Source: Lysobacter sp. yr284 (GTDB taxonomy: Bacteria; Pseudomonadota; Gammaproteobacteria; Xanthomonadales; Xanthomonadaceae). Taken from it: a stretch of DNA of 64,000 bases. Each line of letters begins with the position of its first letter. Position 1 is the stretch's first letter. The notes beneath the pieces are model-generated. The model worked only from the letters and a program-made list of their open reading frames with translations, made no database searches and was not told the origin of the DNA. Below are positions 43,304 to 51,274 of this stretch, one piece after another. The stretch lies in the NCBI RefSeq assembly GCF_900107375.1, contig NZ_FNPT01000026.1, forward strand, positions 1-64,000, written 5' to 3'. The translations under genes were made by a program, and so were the position numbers.

Positions 43304-43336
43304 GGCGGGCTTCCTGAAGTGGCCGGAGCGGGACGA

Positions 43337-43819
43337 TCAGAGCTCGGATTCGTAGATCCGGTAAACGCTCTCGTCCATCCCCTGCGAGCGGTAGGTGTTC
43401 TGCGCGGCGATGTTCTCGCGCTCGACATACAGACGCAAGCCGATCACGCCGGCGCTCGCCTGCGCCAGCGCGGCGACATGACGGTGCAACGCGTCGTACA
43501 CGCCCTGCCGGCGGTGCTCGGCGGCGACAAAGACGCTCTGGATCCACCACCACTCGCCGTTGCGCCAGTCGCTCCACTCGCGGGTGAGCATCAAGGTGCC
43601 GGCGGGAACGGCGATGGTCTCCTGGCCGGCGGTCTGCGCCTCGCGCATGGCGACGAAGTAGCGCGCCTTGGCCGGATCAGCCAGGCCGGCGGCGACGCCG
43701 GCGTGGACGGTGGCCGGGTCCAGGCGCTTGTGTTCGGTTTCCCAGGCCATCGCCGACATCCATTGCGCGATGAGGTCGCAGTCGGCGGGGGCGGCGTCGC
43801 GGATGCGCAGGTGGGTCAT
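43337..43819 (-). CDS. GNAT-family N-acetyltransferase
   Basis: This 160-residue enzyme starts MTHLRIRDAAPADCDLIAQWMSAMAWETE at ATG 43819. The GNAT fold is visible: strand WWWIQSVFVAAEHRRQGVYDALHRHVAALAQ, containing the acetyl-CoA pyrophosphate loop (Q/RxxGxG/A as RRQGVY), and the C-terminal GLRLYVERENIAAQNTYRSQGMDESVYRIYES. The substrate is unknown. An upstream in-frame extension falls in repeat DNA and is unlikely. It is probably monocistronic; it starts 132 bases from sodC. Confidence 0.92.
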   Translation of the reverse strand: MTHLRIRDAAPADCDLIAQWMSAMAWETEHKRLDPATVHAGVAAGLADPAKARYFVAMREAQTAGQETIAVPAGTLMLTREWSDWRNGEWWWIQSVFVAAEHRRQGVYDALHRHVAALAQASAGVIGLRLYVERENIAAQNTYRSQGMDESVYRIYESEL

Positions 43820-43951
43820 GGCGTCGGGGGTTGGCGAAAGGTCGCAGTGTCGCAGCGAACGGCGTCGGGCCGGAAGGCCCTCCCAGCGCAACGCGCGGGA
43901 GGGCGATGCAGCCGGCGCGACGCGCCGGAAGCGCGTCGCGCTGTGCGGGCC
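43820..43951. repeat. Gap containing half-copies of the dispersed repeat
   Basis: It contains GGCGTCGGGCCGGAAGGCCCTCCC (within 43861-43884) and GCGCGGGAGGGCGATGCAG (within 43893-43912), both matching ends of the repeat family seen complete at 44861. No gene is seen. Confidence 0.6.
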
Positions 43952-44527
43952 TCAGCGGCCGGTCTTGATGATGCCGCAGGCCAGGCGCGCGCCGGCGTTG
44001 CCGGCCGGCTGGCTCTTGTAGTCGTCCGCGGAGGCGTGGACGATCACCGCGCGGCCGGCGACGTCGTTGGGCGCGCCGCCGCCGAGGGTCACGCCGCTGG
44101 CGTGCGCATCGACCTTGGCCACGCCGTCTGCGTTGGCGACCAGGTTGTCCATGTCGCCGGCGTGGTGCGCGCCGTGGTCGACCTGGCCGTGCGGCTGCGC
44201 GGCCGGATTGAAGTGGCCGCCCGCGCTGCTGGCGTCGGCGGCGCTGCAATCGCCCTTCTCGTGGATGTGGATGGCGTGGGTGCTGTTCGGGGTCAGGCCG
44301 CCGATCTCGCCGGTGATGTGCACGCCGTCGCCCATCGGACGCACGCTGAGCTTGCCGCTGACCAGGCTGCCCGAGGCCGAGGCCAGCACCACGCTGGCCG
44401 AACTGGCGGTGGACACCGGCTTGGCGGTCGCGGCCGGCGGCGGCGTGGGCTTGACGGCCTGGCCGCCGCACGCGGCGAGCGCGGCGGTGGCGGCGGCGAG
44501 AAGGGCGATGCGAAGAGTCGCGTTCAT
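43952..44527 (-). CDS. sodC: Periplasmic Cu/Zn superoxide dismutase lipoprotein
   Basis: This 191-residue enzyme dismutes superoxide outside the cytoplasm. It has a lipoprotein signal (MNATLRIALLAAATAALAAC, Cys20), a short Pro-rich linker, then the SOD barrel. The copper ligands are in HAIHIHEKGDCS, the zinc loop is GGHFNPAAQPHGQVDHGAHHAGDMDN, and the C-terminal copper His/Arg region is GRAVIVHASADDYKSQPAGNAGARLACGII, with the disulfide pair in GDCS and LACG. All metal ligands appear intact. It is monocistronic, upstream of repeat DNA. Confidence 0.96.
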   Translation of the reverse strand: MNATLRIALLAAATAALAACGGQAVKPTPPPAATAKPVSTASSASVVLASASGSLVSGKLSVRPMGDGVHITGEIGGLTPNSTHAIHIHEKGDCSAADASSAGGHFNPAAQPHGQVDHGAHHAGDMDNLVANADGVAKVDAHASGVTLGGGAPNDVAGRAVIVHASADDYKSQPAGNAGARLACGIIKTGR

Positions 44528-45000
44528 TGCGGTGCTCCTGGTCGGCGGCGTCGCGCGGCGACGCCGGGTCGTGGAACCGACGCTAGCTGGGCCTGGGTTC
44601 AGCGCGGGTGAAGCGCGATGGCGTGGCGGCGCGGCATGAGGGGTGGCCTTGCCGCGCGATTATGGCGGCGATGCGGGCGCGCGCGCCATCGGCGCGGCGA
44701 TCGGCCAAGACGCGCACCGTCGCGGTTGCGAAGGCGTTTCGGCGGCGGGCGCGGCGGTGCAGGCGTCTTCGGCGCCGGCGCCATCATGGCAGGGCCCTGC
44801 TGTTGCAGGAGAGCCTTGCTGTCGTGGAAGAACCTTGCTGCCGTGGAGGGCCTTGCCGTTGTGGGAGGGCCTTCAGGCCCGACGCCGTTCGCCCCGGCGC
44901 GGCTCATTTCGCATCGAACATCGTCCCGGCCGAGACAAAAGCATCGGGCCTGAAGGCCCTCCCACAACAGCGGCGGCGGGCGCTGCGACCGCGCCCCGCC
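44528..45000. other. Intergenic gap with tandem and palindromic repeats
   Basis: No gene lies in 473 bases between sodC and the ntrC-like stop. The right half contains three imperfect 18-19-base tandem copies of CCTTGCTGTCGTGG(A)GGG (44814-44869) that run into a complete palindromic repeat (44861-44965). Confidence 0.65.
44861..44965. repeat. Palindromic dispersed repeat (REP-like), copy C (most complete)
   Basis: Left end GTGGGAGGGCCTTCAGGCCC and right end GGGCCTGAAGGCCCTCCCAC are exact inverted copies, flanking a spacer of about 65 bases. It is the best-preserved member of the family in the window. Confidence 0.9.
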
Positions 45001-46404
45001 TCAACTGCGCTTGCGCCCCGGCCCGAGCTTGCGCGTAAGCGTGTTGCGGCCCAGCCCCAGGCGCGCGGCCGCTTCGGTGCGGCGTCCGCCGGTGTGCGCC
45101 AGCGCGGCCTCGAGCAACGCGCGGTCGAAGCGCTCGCGCGCGTCGGCGTGCAGGTTGGCGCGGCCGTCGGCCAGTTGCGCGCGCGCCCACGCCGACAACA
45201 GCGCTTCCCATTCTTCGCCTGCGCCGTCGCCGCGCGCGGGCTCGGCGCCGAGCGCCTCGTCGAGGTCCTCGCGGGCGATCGCGTCGCCCGGCGCCAGCGC
45301 GGCCAACCGCCAGCACACGTTCTCCAGCTCGCGCACGTTGCCGGGCCAGTCGTGCGCCATCAGCCGTTCCAGCGCGGGCTTGGACAGGCGCTTGAGCGGT
45401 GCGCCGAAGCGCTGCGCGGCGGCGGCGAGGAAACGCTCGGCCAGTTGCGGTACGTCGCCGCGACGCTCGCGCAGCGGCGGCAGGCGCAGGCGCACCACGT
45501 CCAACCGGTGCAGCAGGTCGGCGCGGAAGCGGCCTTGCGCGACCAGGCCTTCCAGGTCCTGGTGGGTCGCGGCGATCACCCGCACGTCGACCCGGATCAG
45601 TTCGCGCCCGCCGACGCGGAAGAACTCGCCCTCGGCCAGCACGCGCAACAGCCGGGTCTGCAACGGCAGCGGCATGTCGCCGATTTCGTCGAGGAACAGG
45701 CTGCCGCCGTCGGCCTGCTCGAAGCGGCCGACGTGGCGGCGCTGGGCGCCGGTGAAGGCGCCGGCCTCGTGGCCGAACAATTCGCTTTCCAGCAGCTCAG
45801 CCGGGATCGCCGCGGTGTTGAGCGCGACGAACGGCCGCTGCGCGCGCGGCGACTCGCGATGCAGCGCGCGCGCGACCAGTTCCTTGCCGGTGCCGGTCTC
45901 GCCGGTGATCAGCACCGACAGCGGCGCCTGCGCGAGCCGGCCGATGGCGCGGAACAGGGTCAGCATCGCCGGCGTATCGCCGACCAGGGCATCGGCGGGC
46001 GCGGCGTCGGCCACGGGCGGCGGCGGCGCCGGCGCGCTGACCGACAGCGTGCGCGCGGCCAGCGCCACCGCGTCGTCGAGGTCGAACGGCTTGGACAGGA
46101 ATTCCTGCGCGCCGCCGCGGAACGCGCCGGCGGTGCTGGCCACGTCGGTGTAGGCGCTCATCACCACCACCGGCAGCGACGGCGCGCGCGCCTTGAGTTT
46201 CTCCAGCAGCGCCAGCCCGCCGTCGCCGGGCATGCGCACATCGGTGAACAGCAGGTCCGGCGCGCCGCGTTGTTCCAGCGCGTCCAGCGCATCGGCGGCG
46301 TTCTCGAAACCGTCCACGCTATAGCCGGCTTCGCGCAGCGCGGTGGCGAGCACGAAGCGGACCGAGCGGTCGTCGTCGACGACCCAGATGCGCGCCGCGC
46401 TCAT
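45001..46404 (-). CDS. ntrC: NtrC-family sigma-54-dependent response regulator
   Basis: This 467-residue protein has a receiver (residues 1-120) with phospho-acceptor Asp55 in LLFTDVRMPG and switch Lys in FLSKPFD. A central AAA+ domain follows, with Walker A ITGETGTGKELVARAL, the sigma-54-contact GAFTGA loop (GHEAGAFTGAQRRHVGRFEQADGGSLFLDEIGD) and an arginine-finger region. The C-terminal Fis-type helix-turn-helix is GGRRTEAAARLGLGRNTLTRKLG. It activates sigma-54 promoters, classically glnA and nitrogen genes. It overlaps the kinase stop by ATGA. The glnA gene is not in the window. Confidence 0.93.
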   Translation of the reverse strand: MSAARIWVVDDDRSVRFVLATALREAGYSVDGFENAADALDALEQRGAPDLLFTDVRMPGDGGLALLEKLKARAPSLPVVVMSAYTDVASTAGAFRGGAQEFLSKPFDLDDAVALAARTLSVSAPAPPPPVADAAPADALVGDTPAMLTLFRAIGRLAQAPLSVLITGETGTGKELVARALHRESPRAQRPFVALNTAAIPAELLESELFGHEAGAFTGAQRRHVGRFEQADGGSLFLDEIGDMPLPLQTRLLRVLAEGEFFRVGGRELIRVDVRVIAATHQDLEGLVAQGRFRADLLHRLDVVRLRLPPLRERRGDVPQLAERFLAAAAQRFGAPLKRLSKPALERLMAHDWPGNVRELENVCWRLAALAPGDAIAREDLDEALGAEPARGDGAGEEWEALLSAWARAQLADGRANLHADARERFDRALLEAALAHTGGRRTEAAARLGLGRNTLTRKLGPGRKRS

Positions 46405-47468
46405 GCGCCAGTCTCCGTGGCGGGGTTGGCGGGGTCTTCGATATGCATCGGCAGCAGCAGGGTGAACACGGTGTGGCCCGGGCGCGAGCGATAGGTCAGC
46501 GAACCGCGGTGCTCGCGCGCGACCTGCTGCGCCAGCGCCAGGCCGAGCCCGCTGCCTTCGGCGCGGCCCGACACCAACGGCAGGAACAGCTGCTCGGCGA
46601 GTTCGTCGGGCACGCCGCGGCCGTCGTCGATGATGTCCAGGCGCAGCGCGATCGGATGCGCGCTGTCGCCGATGCGCGCGCCGTGCTCGACCCGGGTGCG
46701 CAGGTGGACGTGGTTGGCGCCGGCCTCGATCGCGTTGCGCGCGAGGTTCCACACCGCCTGCATCAGGCGGTCGGCGTCGCCGGCGAATTCGGGCAGGCTG
46801 GGATCGTAGTCGCGCACCAGCCGCACCGCCCAGCCGGCGTCGGCTTCGGCCAGGCGCAGCACCCGTTCGAGTACGGCGTGGATGTTGAGCGGCGCGTGCG
46901 GGCGCGGCGGCGCCGGGGTCAGCAAGCGGTCGACCAGGCCGGTGAGGCGCTCGACTTCGCTGTCGATCAACTCGATCAGTTCGCGCGCATCGCGGTCGTC
47001 GATGCGGCGCGCGAGCAGTTGCGACGCGCCCTTCAGGCCGGCCAGCGGATTGCGCAGTTCGTGCGCGAGCCCCTTGAGCGAAGCCGACAGCGCCGACGGC
47101 AGCAACAGCGCCGGATCGTCGCCGGGAAACTCGTCGACCGGATGCGCTTCCAGCAGCCAGCCGCCGTCCTCGCGCCGGCTCAGCCACAGGTCGGCGAAAC
47201 GCTCATCGCCGTCGGCGTAGCGCAGGCGCATGCGGCGCATGCGCAGCGGCGCCTCGTCGCCGCCCGCGCGCGCGACCGCCAGCGCCAGCCGGCCGTCGGC
47301 GTCGAGCCCGGCCAGCGGCCAGCCCAGCAACCGCCGCACGCCGATGCCGAACCAGCGCGAGAACGCCAGGTTGCAGCCGGTCAGGGTGCCGGCCGCGTCG
47401 CTCCAGGCCACCGGAGTGGTCAGGGCGTCGAGGCCGAGGTCGGCGGACGGTGCGGGATCGGGCGGCAT
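46401..47468 (-). CDS. ntrB: NtrB-type histidine kinase
   Basis: This 355-residue cytosolic two-component kinase has no transmembrane segment. Its order is a PAS-like sensor (TTPVAWSDAAGTLTGCNLAFSRWFGIGVRRLLGWPLAGLD), an H-box LKGLAHELRNPLAGLKGASQLL with His136, then the HATPase domain with N-box NLARNAIEAGA, DDGRGVPDELAEQLFLPLVSGRAEGSGLGLALAQQVA. It phosphorylates the adjacent NtrC-like regulator and is normally gated by PII proteins. It is the first gene of the ntrB-ntrC pair, with ATGA coupling to ntrC. Confidence 0.93.
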   Translation of the reverse strand: MPPDPAPSADLGLDALTTPVAWSDAAGTLTGCNLAFSRWFGIGVRRLLGWPLAGLDADGRLALAVARAGGDEAPLRMRRMRLRYADGDERFADLWLSRREDGGWLLEAHPVDEFPGDDPALLLPSALSASLKGLAHELRNPLAGLKGASQLLARRIDDRDARELIELIDSEVERLTGLVDRLLTPAPPRPHAPLNIHAVLERVLRLAEADAGWAVRLVRDYDPSLPEFAGDADRLMQAVWNLARNAIEAGANHVHLRTRVEHGARIGDSAHPIALRLDIIDDGRGVPDELAEQLFLPLVSGRAEGSGLGLALAQQVAREHRGSLTYRSRPGHTVFTLLLPMHIEDPANPATETGA

Positions 47469-47556
47469 TGCACCATGTTAGTGCAAAGAATCGCGCGCCG
47501 CGGCGGCCTTTCGCGACCGCCGCACCAGATCGGATCGCCCGGACCTGGCCCGAAAG

Positions 47557-49449
47557 CTACAGCCCGTGCCGCGGCGCGGCCGGCGTCTCCGCCTGCACGG
47601 CCGCCGCCGGGGTTTGGGCCTGGGCCTGCTTGTGCTGCGCCGCTTCCAGCGCCACTTGGCTGGACTGCGAGGACTGCTCGATCGGCGTCGCCAACCCGCG
47701 CTGGATGTCCACGGCCGCCAGATGGTTGACCGGGCCGTTCATGCTGCCGAGCACGCCGATCACCATGGAGCGGTCCGTGTTGAGCACCATGTGATCGATC
47801 TTGGCCTGCGGGAACGCGTCCCGCTGACCCAACGCCTGGGCGACGACGGCCGCGCCCAGCGCCTGTTTCTGCTCCTGGGTGAAGGCGCCGGCGGGAATGT
47901 TGGGCGAGCGATCGAACGCGTCCAGCGCCTGCCGGTACATCGCGTGCCCCAGGTGTCCGGGCTGCGGCAACGTCGGCTCCTGCCCGCCGCGCGTCTGCTG
48001 CACAGGCGAGGTGGTGGGAGAGGCCGGGGCGGTCGGAGGAGCCGGAGGCGTCGGAGGCGTGGACGGCGCGGGAGGCGTCGGGGTGGCCGGGCCAGCCGGG
48101 ATGGTCGGAGCGGCCGGCGCGGGCGGCGCCGTCCCGGTCGAAACATGCTGGTTCTTGTTGGGGCCGTCGTAGGTGTTGTCGAAGCGGCCCACCGTCGCCG
48201 GCGACGTGCTGGTGTCGCGGTAGCGCTGCGACACGGTCGAGCCGGCGACGATCTGGATCCCCTTCTCTTCCAGCAAGGCCTCCGTGAACCCCAGGCTGTG
48301 CATGTTCACGCGCATCTGCGAGGCGTTGCCGTGCTTGGGCACCGCGATCTCGCGTTCGGCCCAGATCGCCAGGCTGATGTTGCCCGCCCCGTAGTGGTTC
48401 TTGTAGTCGGAATGTTTGTACAGCCCCAGGTCCATCGAATCGATCGCGGCGACGCCCGGCGTGCCCGCCGGCGGCTGGTCGAAGTAGTGCTTGCCCATCG
48501 CTTCGACGTTACCGTTCGGCCCGGCAGTCGCGGTCAGGCTGTTGTCGGCGTTGAACGTCAGCCCGGCCTTGGCGGCCGCTTTTCCGCTCGCGTCGAGCTC
48601 GACGAAATCGGCGACGCGCCAGCGCTCGGCCTTGTCCCACATGTCCTGCAGGCTGACGTTGGCGTTGCCGCTGCGCTGCTGCTCGTAGCTCAACATCGCG
48701 TTCCAGCCGGCGATGTGCGACTCGGCCTCGTCGCGGCGATGGGCCTGCATGCGCGTGTCCAGGGCCGGGGTGTAGTCGTTGACCGGATTGGCGTCGCCGG
48801 CGATCGTGCGCAACGCGCCGATGTAGGTCTGCCGGGACCGCTCCAGATCCAGCCGGTTGAAGCCGTGTTCCAGCTCGTGCCCGAGCACGAAGGTCATGTT
48901 GTATTGGTTGTAGGTGGCCGGCGCCAGCGAATCCGTGGTCAGGTTCATGCTGCGCTTGGCCGGGTCGTAGCTGCCGCCCGCGCCGGGCTCGGAATTGAAC
49001 TGGAAGCTGGTCAGGTGCCGGCTGCCCTCGTCGCGCACCGCATCCTTGAACCGGTCCACCAGCACCGGCGAACCGTTGATCGTGCGCTGCAGGTTCTCGT
49101 GCATGTCGGCGGTGACACCCGGCATGTGCGCGAAGCGCAGGCTCATGTCCTGCAGTTTCAGCACCGCGCGCAGGTCCGGATCGACCGGAGGGTTGCCGCT
49201 GAGCACCTGCGCGGGGATCGCGATCTTGTTGCTGGCCGCGTCGTAGCGGCCGATCGACTCCGGCCCAGCCGGCGCCAGCACGAAGCCCTGCAGATGGCCG
49301 CTGGCCGCGTCCTGGTTGAACGCGCGCAGCAAGCTCGGGGTGGCCTGGATCGCGGATTTGAGCTGCGCGACCTGCTGCGCGGTGACGCCGGGTTCGGCGG
49401 CGAAGTTGTCGAGCGCGGTCTTGAGCTGCGGATTGATCGGCGCAGGCAT
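47557..49449 (-). CDS. Putative X-T4SS effector with HExxH motif and XVIPCD
   Basis: This 630-residue protein has no signal peptide. The N-terminal domain holds a zincin-like motif HELEH at 191-195 (FVLGHELEHGFNR), with a helical run before it and YTPALDTRMQAHRRDEAESHIAGWN after, where Glu may be the third ligand. A conserved-looking region YDRDTSTSP and AIWAEREIAVPKHGN follows. A Pro-rich linker (about 440-490) leads to the XVIPCD: PGHLGHAMYRQALDAFDRSPNIPAGAFTQEQKQALGAAVVAQA, then IDHMVLNTDRSMVIGVLGSMNGPVNHLAAVDIQRGLATPIEQS and a Gln/Ala tail. The role is probably a T4SS-delivered antibacterial metallopeptidase. The start directly abuts the immunity-gene stop (TAAATG). Confidence 0.85.
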   Translation of the reverse strand: MPAPINPQLKTALDNFAAEPGVTAQQVAQLKSAIQATPSLLRAFNQDAASGHLQGFVLAPAGPESIGRYDAASNKIAIPAQVLSGNPPVDPDLRAVLKLQDMSLRFAHMPGVTADMHENLQRTINGSPVLVDRFKDAVRDEGSRHLTSFQFNSEPGAGGSYDPAKRSMNLTTDSLAPATYNQYNMTFVLGHELEHGFNRLDLERSRQTYIGALRTIAGDANPVNDYTPALDTRMQAHRRDEAESHIAGWNAMLSYEQQRSGNANVSLQDMWDKAERWRVADFVELDASGKAAAKAGLTFNADNSLTATAGPNGNVEAMGKHYFDQPPAGTPGVAAIDSMDLGLYKHSDYKNHYGAGNISLAIWAEREIAVPKHGNASQMRVNMHSLGFTEALLEEKGIQIVAGSTVSQRYRDTSTSPATVGRFDNTYDGPNKNQHVSTGTAPPAPAAPTIPAGPATPTPPAPSTPPTPPAPPTAPASPTTSPVQQTRGGQEPTLPQPGHLGHAMYRQALDAFDRSPNIPAGAFTQEQKQALGAAVVAQALGQRDAFPQAKIDHMVLNTDRSMVIGVLGSMNGPVNHLAAVDIQRGLATPIEQSSQSSQVALEAAQHKQAQAQTPAAAVQAETPAAPRHGL

Positions 49450-50181
49450 TTACCGGCTCCCCGCATCGGACGGCGATTCGGAGAAGTCGCGCGCTTCGGC
49501 GCTGACGACGCAGGCGCGCTCGCGCCGCGCCTGCGGTTGCGCCGCCTCGCGCTGGGTCACCAGCGACACCTGCAGCGGGCCGCGGCTGAACACCACGGTG
49601 GCCGTGCCCTTGCTCGCGTATCCGGCGTCGCTCGGCGCGGTCGGCCCTTCCAGATAACCCGCGTCCAGCAGCGCCTTGCGGAAGCCGTCGAGATCGAGGC
49701 CGCAGACCGGGGCCAGATCGAGCGCGGCATTGTCCAGGCGATCGTCCGGATGCTCGAACGCCAGCCGCGCGAAGCGCGCGCCGGGCTGCCCGTCGCCGTC
49801 GCCGAAGCTGGCGATGCCAGCCCATTTTCCGCCGGCGAATTCCTGGGTGAAGGCCTGGTAGCCGGGTTCTTCCTCGAAGTACTGGCTGTCGCTGAGTTGC
49901 TGCGGCGGAAGCTCCATCGCCTTCCAGAAGCGGGCGCGCTCGAAATCGCGCGAGGCGCGGGCTTGATCGGCGAATGCCAGCCATCGCTTCGCCATCGTCT
50001 GCGCCGCAATGGCGGTGGACGGCGCAGGCGTCGTCGCGTCGTGCATGTGAACCTCCTTCCTTGAATGGTCCGGGGTCGGTGCGGCGGGCGCGCGCTGGGT
50101 CGCCAGGCACGCGGTGCAGGCCAACGCGGGCGCCAACAACAACGCGGTGCGCGCGAAAGCGGCGATGCGAATTCCGGGCAT
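49450..50181 (-). CDS. Candidate immunity protein for the HExxH effector
   Basis: Two starts are possible. From ATG 50181 the 243-residue product begins MPGIRIAAFARTALLLAPALACTAC, a lipoprotein-like signal giving a periplasmic protein. From an internal ATG at 50046 (MHDATTPAPSTAIAAQ) the 198-residue product lacks any signal, yet this ATG has the best ribosome site here (AAGGAAGGAGG, 5 bases away). The mature region (AMELPPQQLSDSQYFEEEPGYQAFTQEFAGGKWAGIASFGDGDGQPGARFARLAF, GLDLDGFRKALLDAGYLEG) matches no family I know. It is immediately upstream of, and contiguous with, the effector gene, so it is the presumed X-Tfi; the role is contextual. Confidence 0.75.
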   Translation of the reverse strand: MPGIRIAAFARTALLLAPALACTACLATQRAPAAPTPDHSRKEVHMHDATTPAPSTAIAAQTMAKRWLAFADQARASRDFERARFWKAMELPPQQLSDSQYFEEEPGYQAFTQEFAGGKWAGIASFGDGDGQPGARFARLAFEHPDDRLDNAALDLAPVCGLDLDGFRKALLDAGYLEGPTAPSDAGYASKGTATVVFSRGPLQVSLVTQREAAQPQARRERACVVSAEARDFSESPSDAGSR

Positions 50182-50251
50182 GGTCGGCCTGCTCCTTGGC
50201 TAGTCGAATCCGGGCCGCGCCGTCGTGGACGGGCGGGCTCCGGGCCGTCGC

Positions 50252-50298
50252 GCTGCGCGGCTGCGCGGCTGCGCGGCTGCGCGGCTGCGCGGCTGCGG
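50252..50298. repeat. Octanucleotide tandem repeat, GCTGCGCG x about 5.9
   Basis: Five full copies of GCTGCGCG and a sixth near-complete copy lie 5' of the immunity/effector pair and of the SDR gene, between their divergent starts. Simple repeats of this type can vary in copy number by slippage. They lie about 70 bases from the immunity start. Confidence 0.85.
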
Positions 50299-50357
50299 CC
50301 CAGTCTACGCCGGGGCGCCCGGCCGGCAAGCGGACGCGCCCGCCGCCCAGCGTATTT

Positions 50358-50369
50358 AACCATGTGGTT
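50358..50369. promoter_or_regulatory. Candidate operator AACCATGTGGTT before the SDR gene
   Basis: The dyad AACCA-TG-TGGTT lies 73 bases before the SDR start, flanked by TATTT and TTGACA-like DNA (GTTGACAACAGG). The AACCA/TGGTT arms are of the kind bound by ArsR-like winged-helix repressors, and the TTGACA could be a -35 element. The regulator gene is not nearby. Confidence 0.4.
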
Positions 50370-50442
50370 GACAACAGGTCTGGGCAGGGTGTCAGCTGTC
50401 GTCCCTGGCCCCCGACCGGCCCGACCCGAACACGGAGGACGT

Positions 50443-51240
50443 ATGCACGGCGAACTCGCAGGCAAGGTGGCGGTGGTCCACGGCGGCAGCGGCGCCATCG
50501 GCGGCGCGGTGGCCCGGGCGTTCGCGCGCGAAGGCGCGCGGGTGTTCCTGGCCGCGCGCGGACGCGAACGGCTCGACGCGGCCGCGGCCGCCATCGCCGC
50601 AACGGGCGGCAGCGCGCAAGCCGATTGCGTCGACGCGCTCGACCCCGACGCGGTCGCGGCCCACGCCGACCGCGTCGCCGCGCGCGCCGGCGGCATCGAC
50701 ATCGTGTTCAACGCCGTCGGCTTCGTCCACGTGCAAGGCGTGCCCTTCGCCGAACTGAGCCTGCCCGACTTCGAACTGCCGGTGCATCGCTACATCCGCA
50801 GCCAGTACGCCATCGCCCAGGCCGCGGCGCGGCACATGCGCGACGGCGGCGCGATCCTCTCGCTGATCACCCCGGTATCGCGCATGACCGGCCCGGGCTA
50901 CCTCGGCCACTGCGTCGCCTGCGCCGGCGTGGAAGCGCTGTCGCGGCACCTCGCCGGCGAACTCGGCGCGCGCGGCATCCGCAGCGTGTGCCTGCGCTCG
51001 CATGTGATTCCGGAAACACTGCAGCATGGCTCGCATGCGCGCGAAGTGTTTCAACCGCAGGCCGATGCGGCGGGCATGAGTTTGGACGAGATGATGCGCG
51101 CCGCGGCCGAGAGCACGCCGCTGCGGCGGTTGCCGACGCTCGACGATATCGCCGCCGCCGCGGTGTATGCGGCCTCACCGCGGGCGGGGGCGATGACCGG
51201 GGCGATTCTCAATCTGACCGGCGGGGCGTTGGTGGATTGA
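50443..51240 (+). CDS. SDR-fold protein with non-canonical active site
   Basis: This 265-residue protein starts MHGELAGKVAVVHGGSGAIGGAVARAFAREGARVFLAARG (ATG 50443, GGAGG 5 bases upstream), the Rossmann cofactor site of a short-chain dehydrogenase/reductase. Asn90 (FNAVG) and Ser140 are in place and the catalytic Tyr is Tyr153 in GPGYLGHCVACAG, but the YxxxK lysine is replaced by Cys157. The C-terminal PLRRLPTLDDIAAAAVYAASPRAGAMTGAILNLTGGALVD is canonical. Without the Lys it may be catalytically altered, a binding protein or a pseudoenzyme. It is monocistronic. Confidence 0.87.
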   Translation: MHGELAGKVAVVHGGSGAIGGAVARAFAREGARVFLAARGRERLDAAAAAIAATGGSAQADCVDALDPDAVAAHADRVAARAGGIDIVFNAVGFVHVQGVPFAELSLPDFELPVHRYIRSQYAIAQAAARHMRDGGAILSLITPVSRMTGPGYLGHCVACAGVEALSRHLAGELGARGIRSVCLRSHVIPETLQHGSHAREVFQPQADAAGMSLDEMMRAAAESTPLRRLPTLDDIAAAAVYAASPRAGAMTGAILNLTGGALVD

Positions 51241-51274
51241 CGCCGCTGCGGCATTGGCCGCAGCGGCGCGCGGA

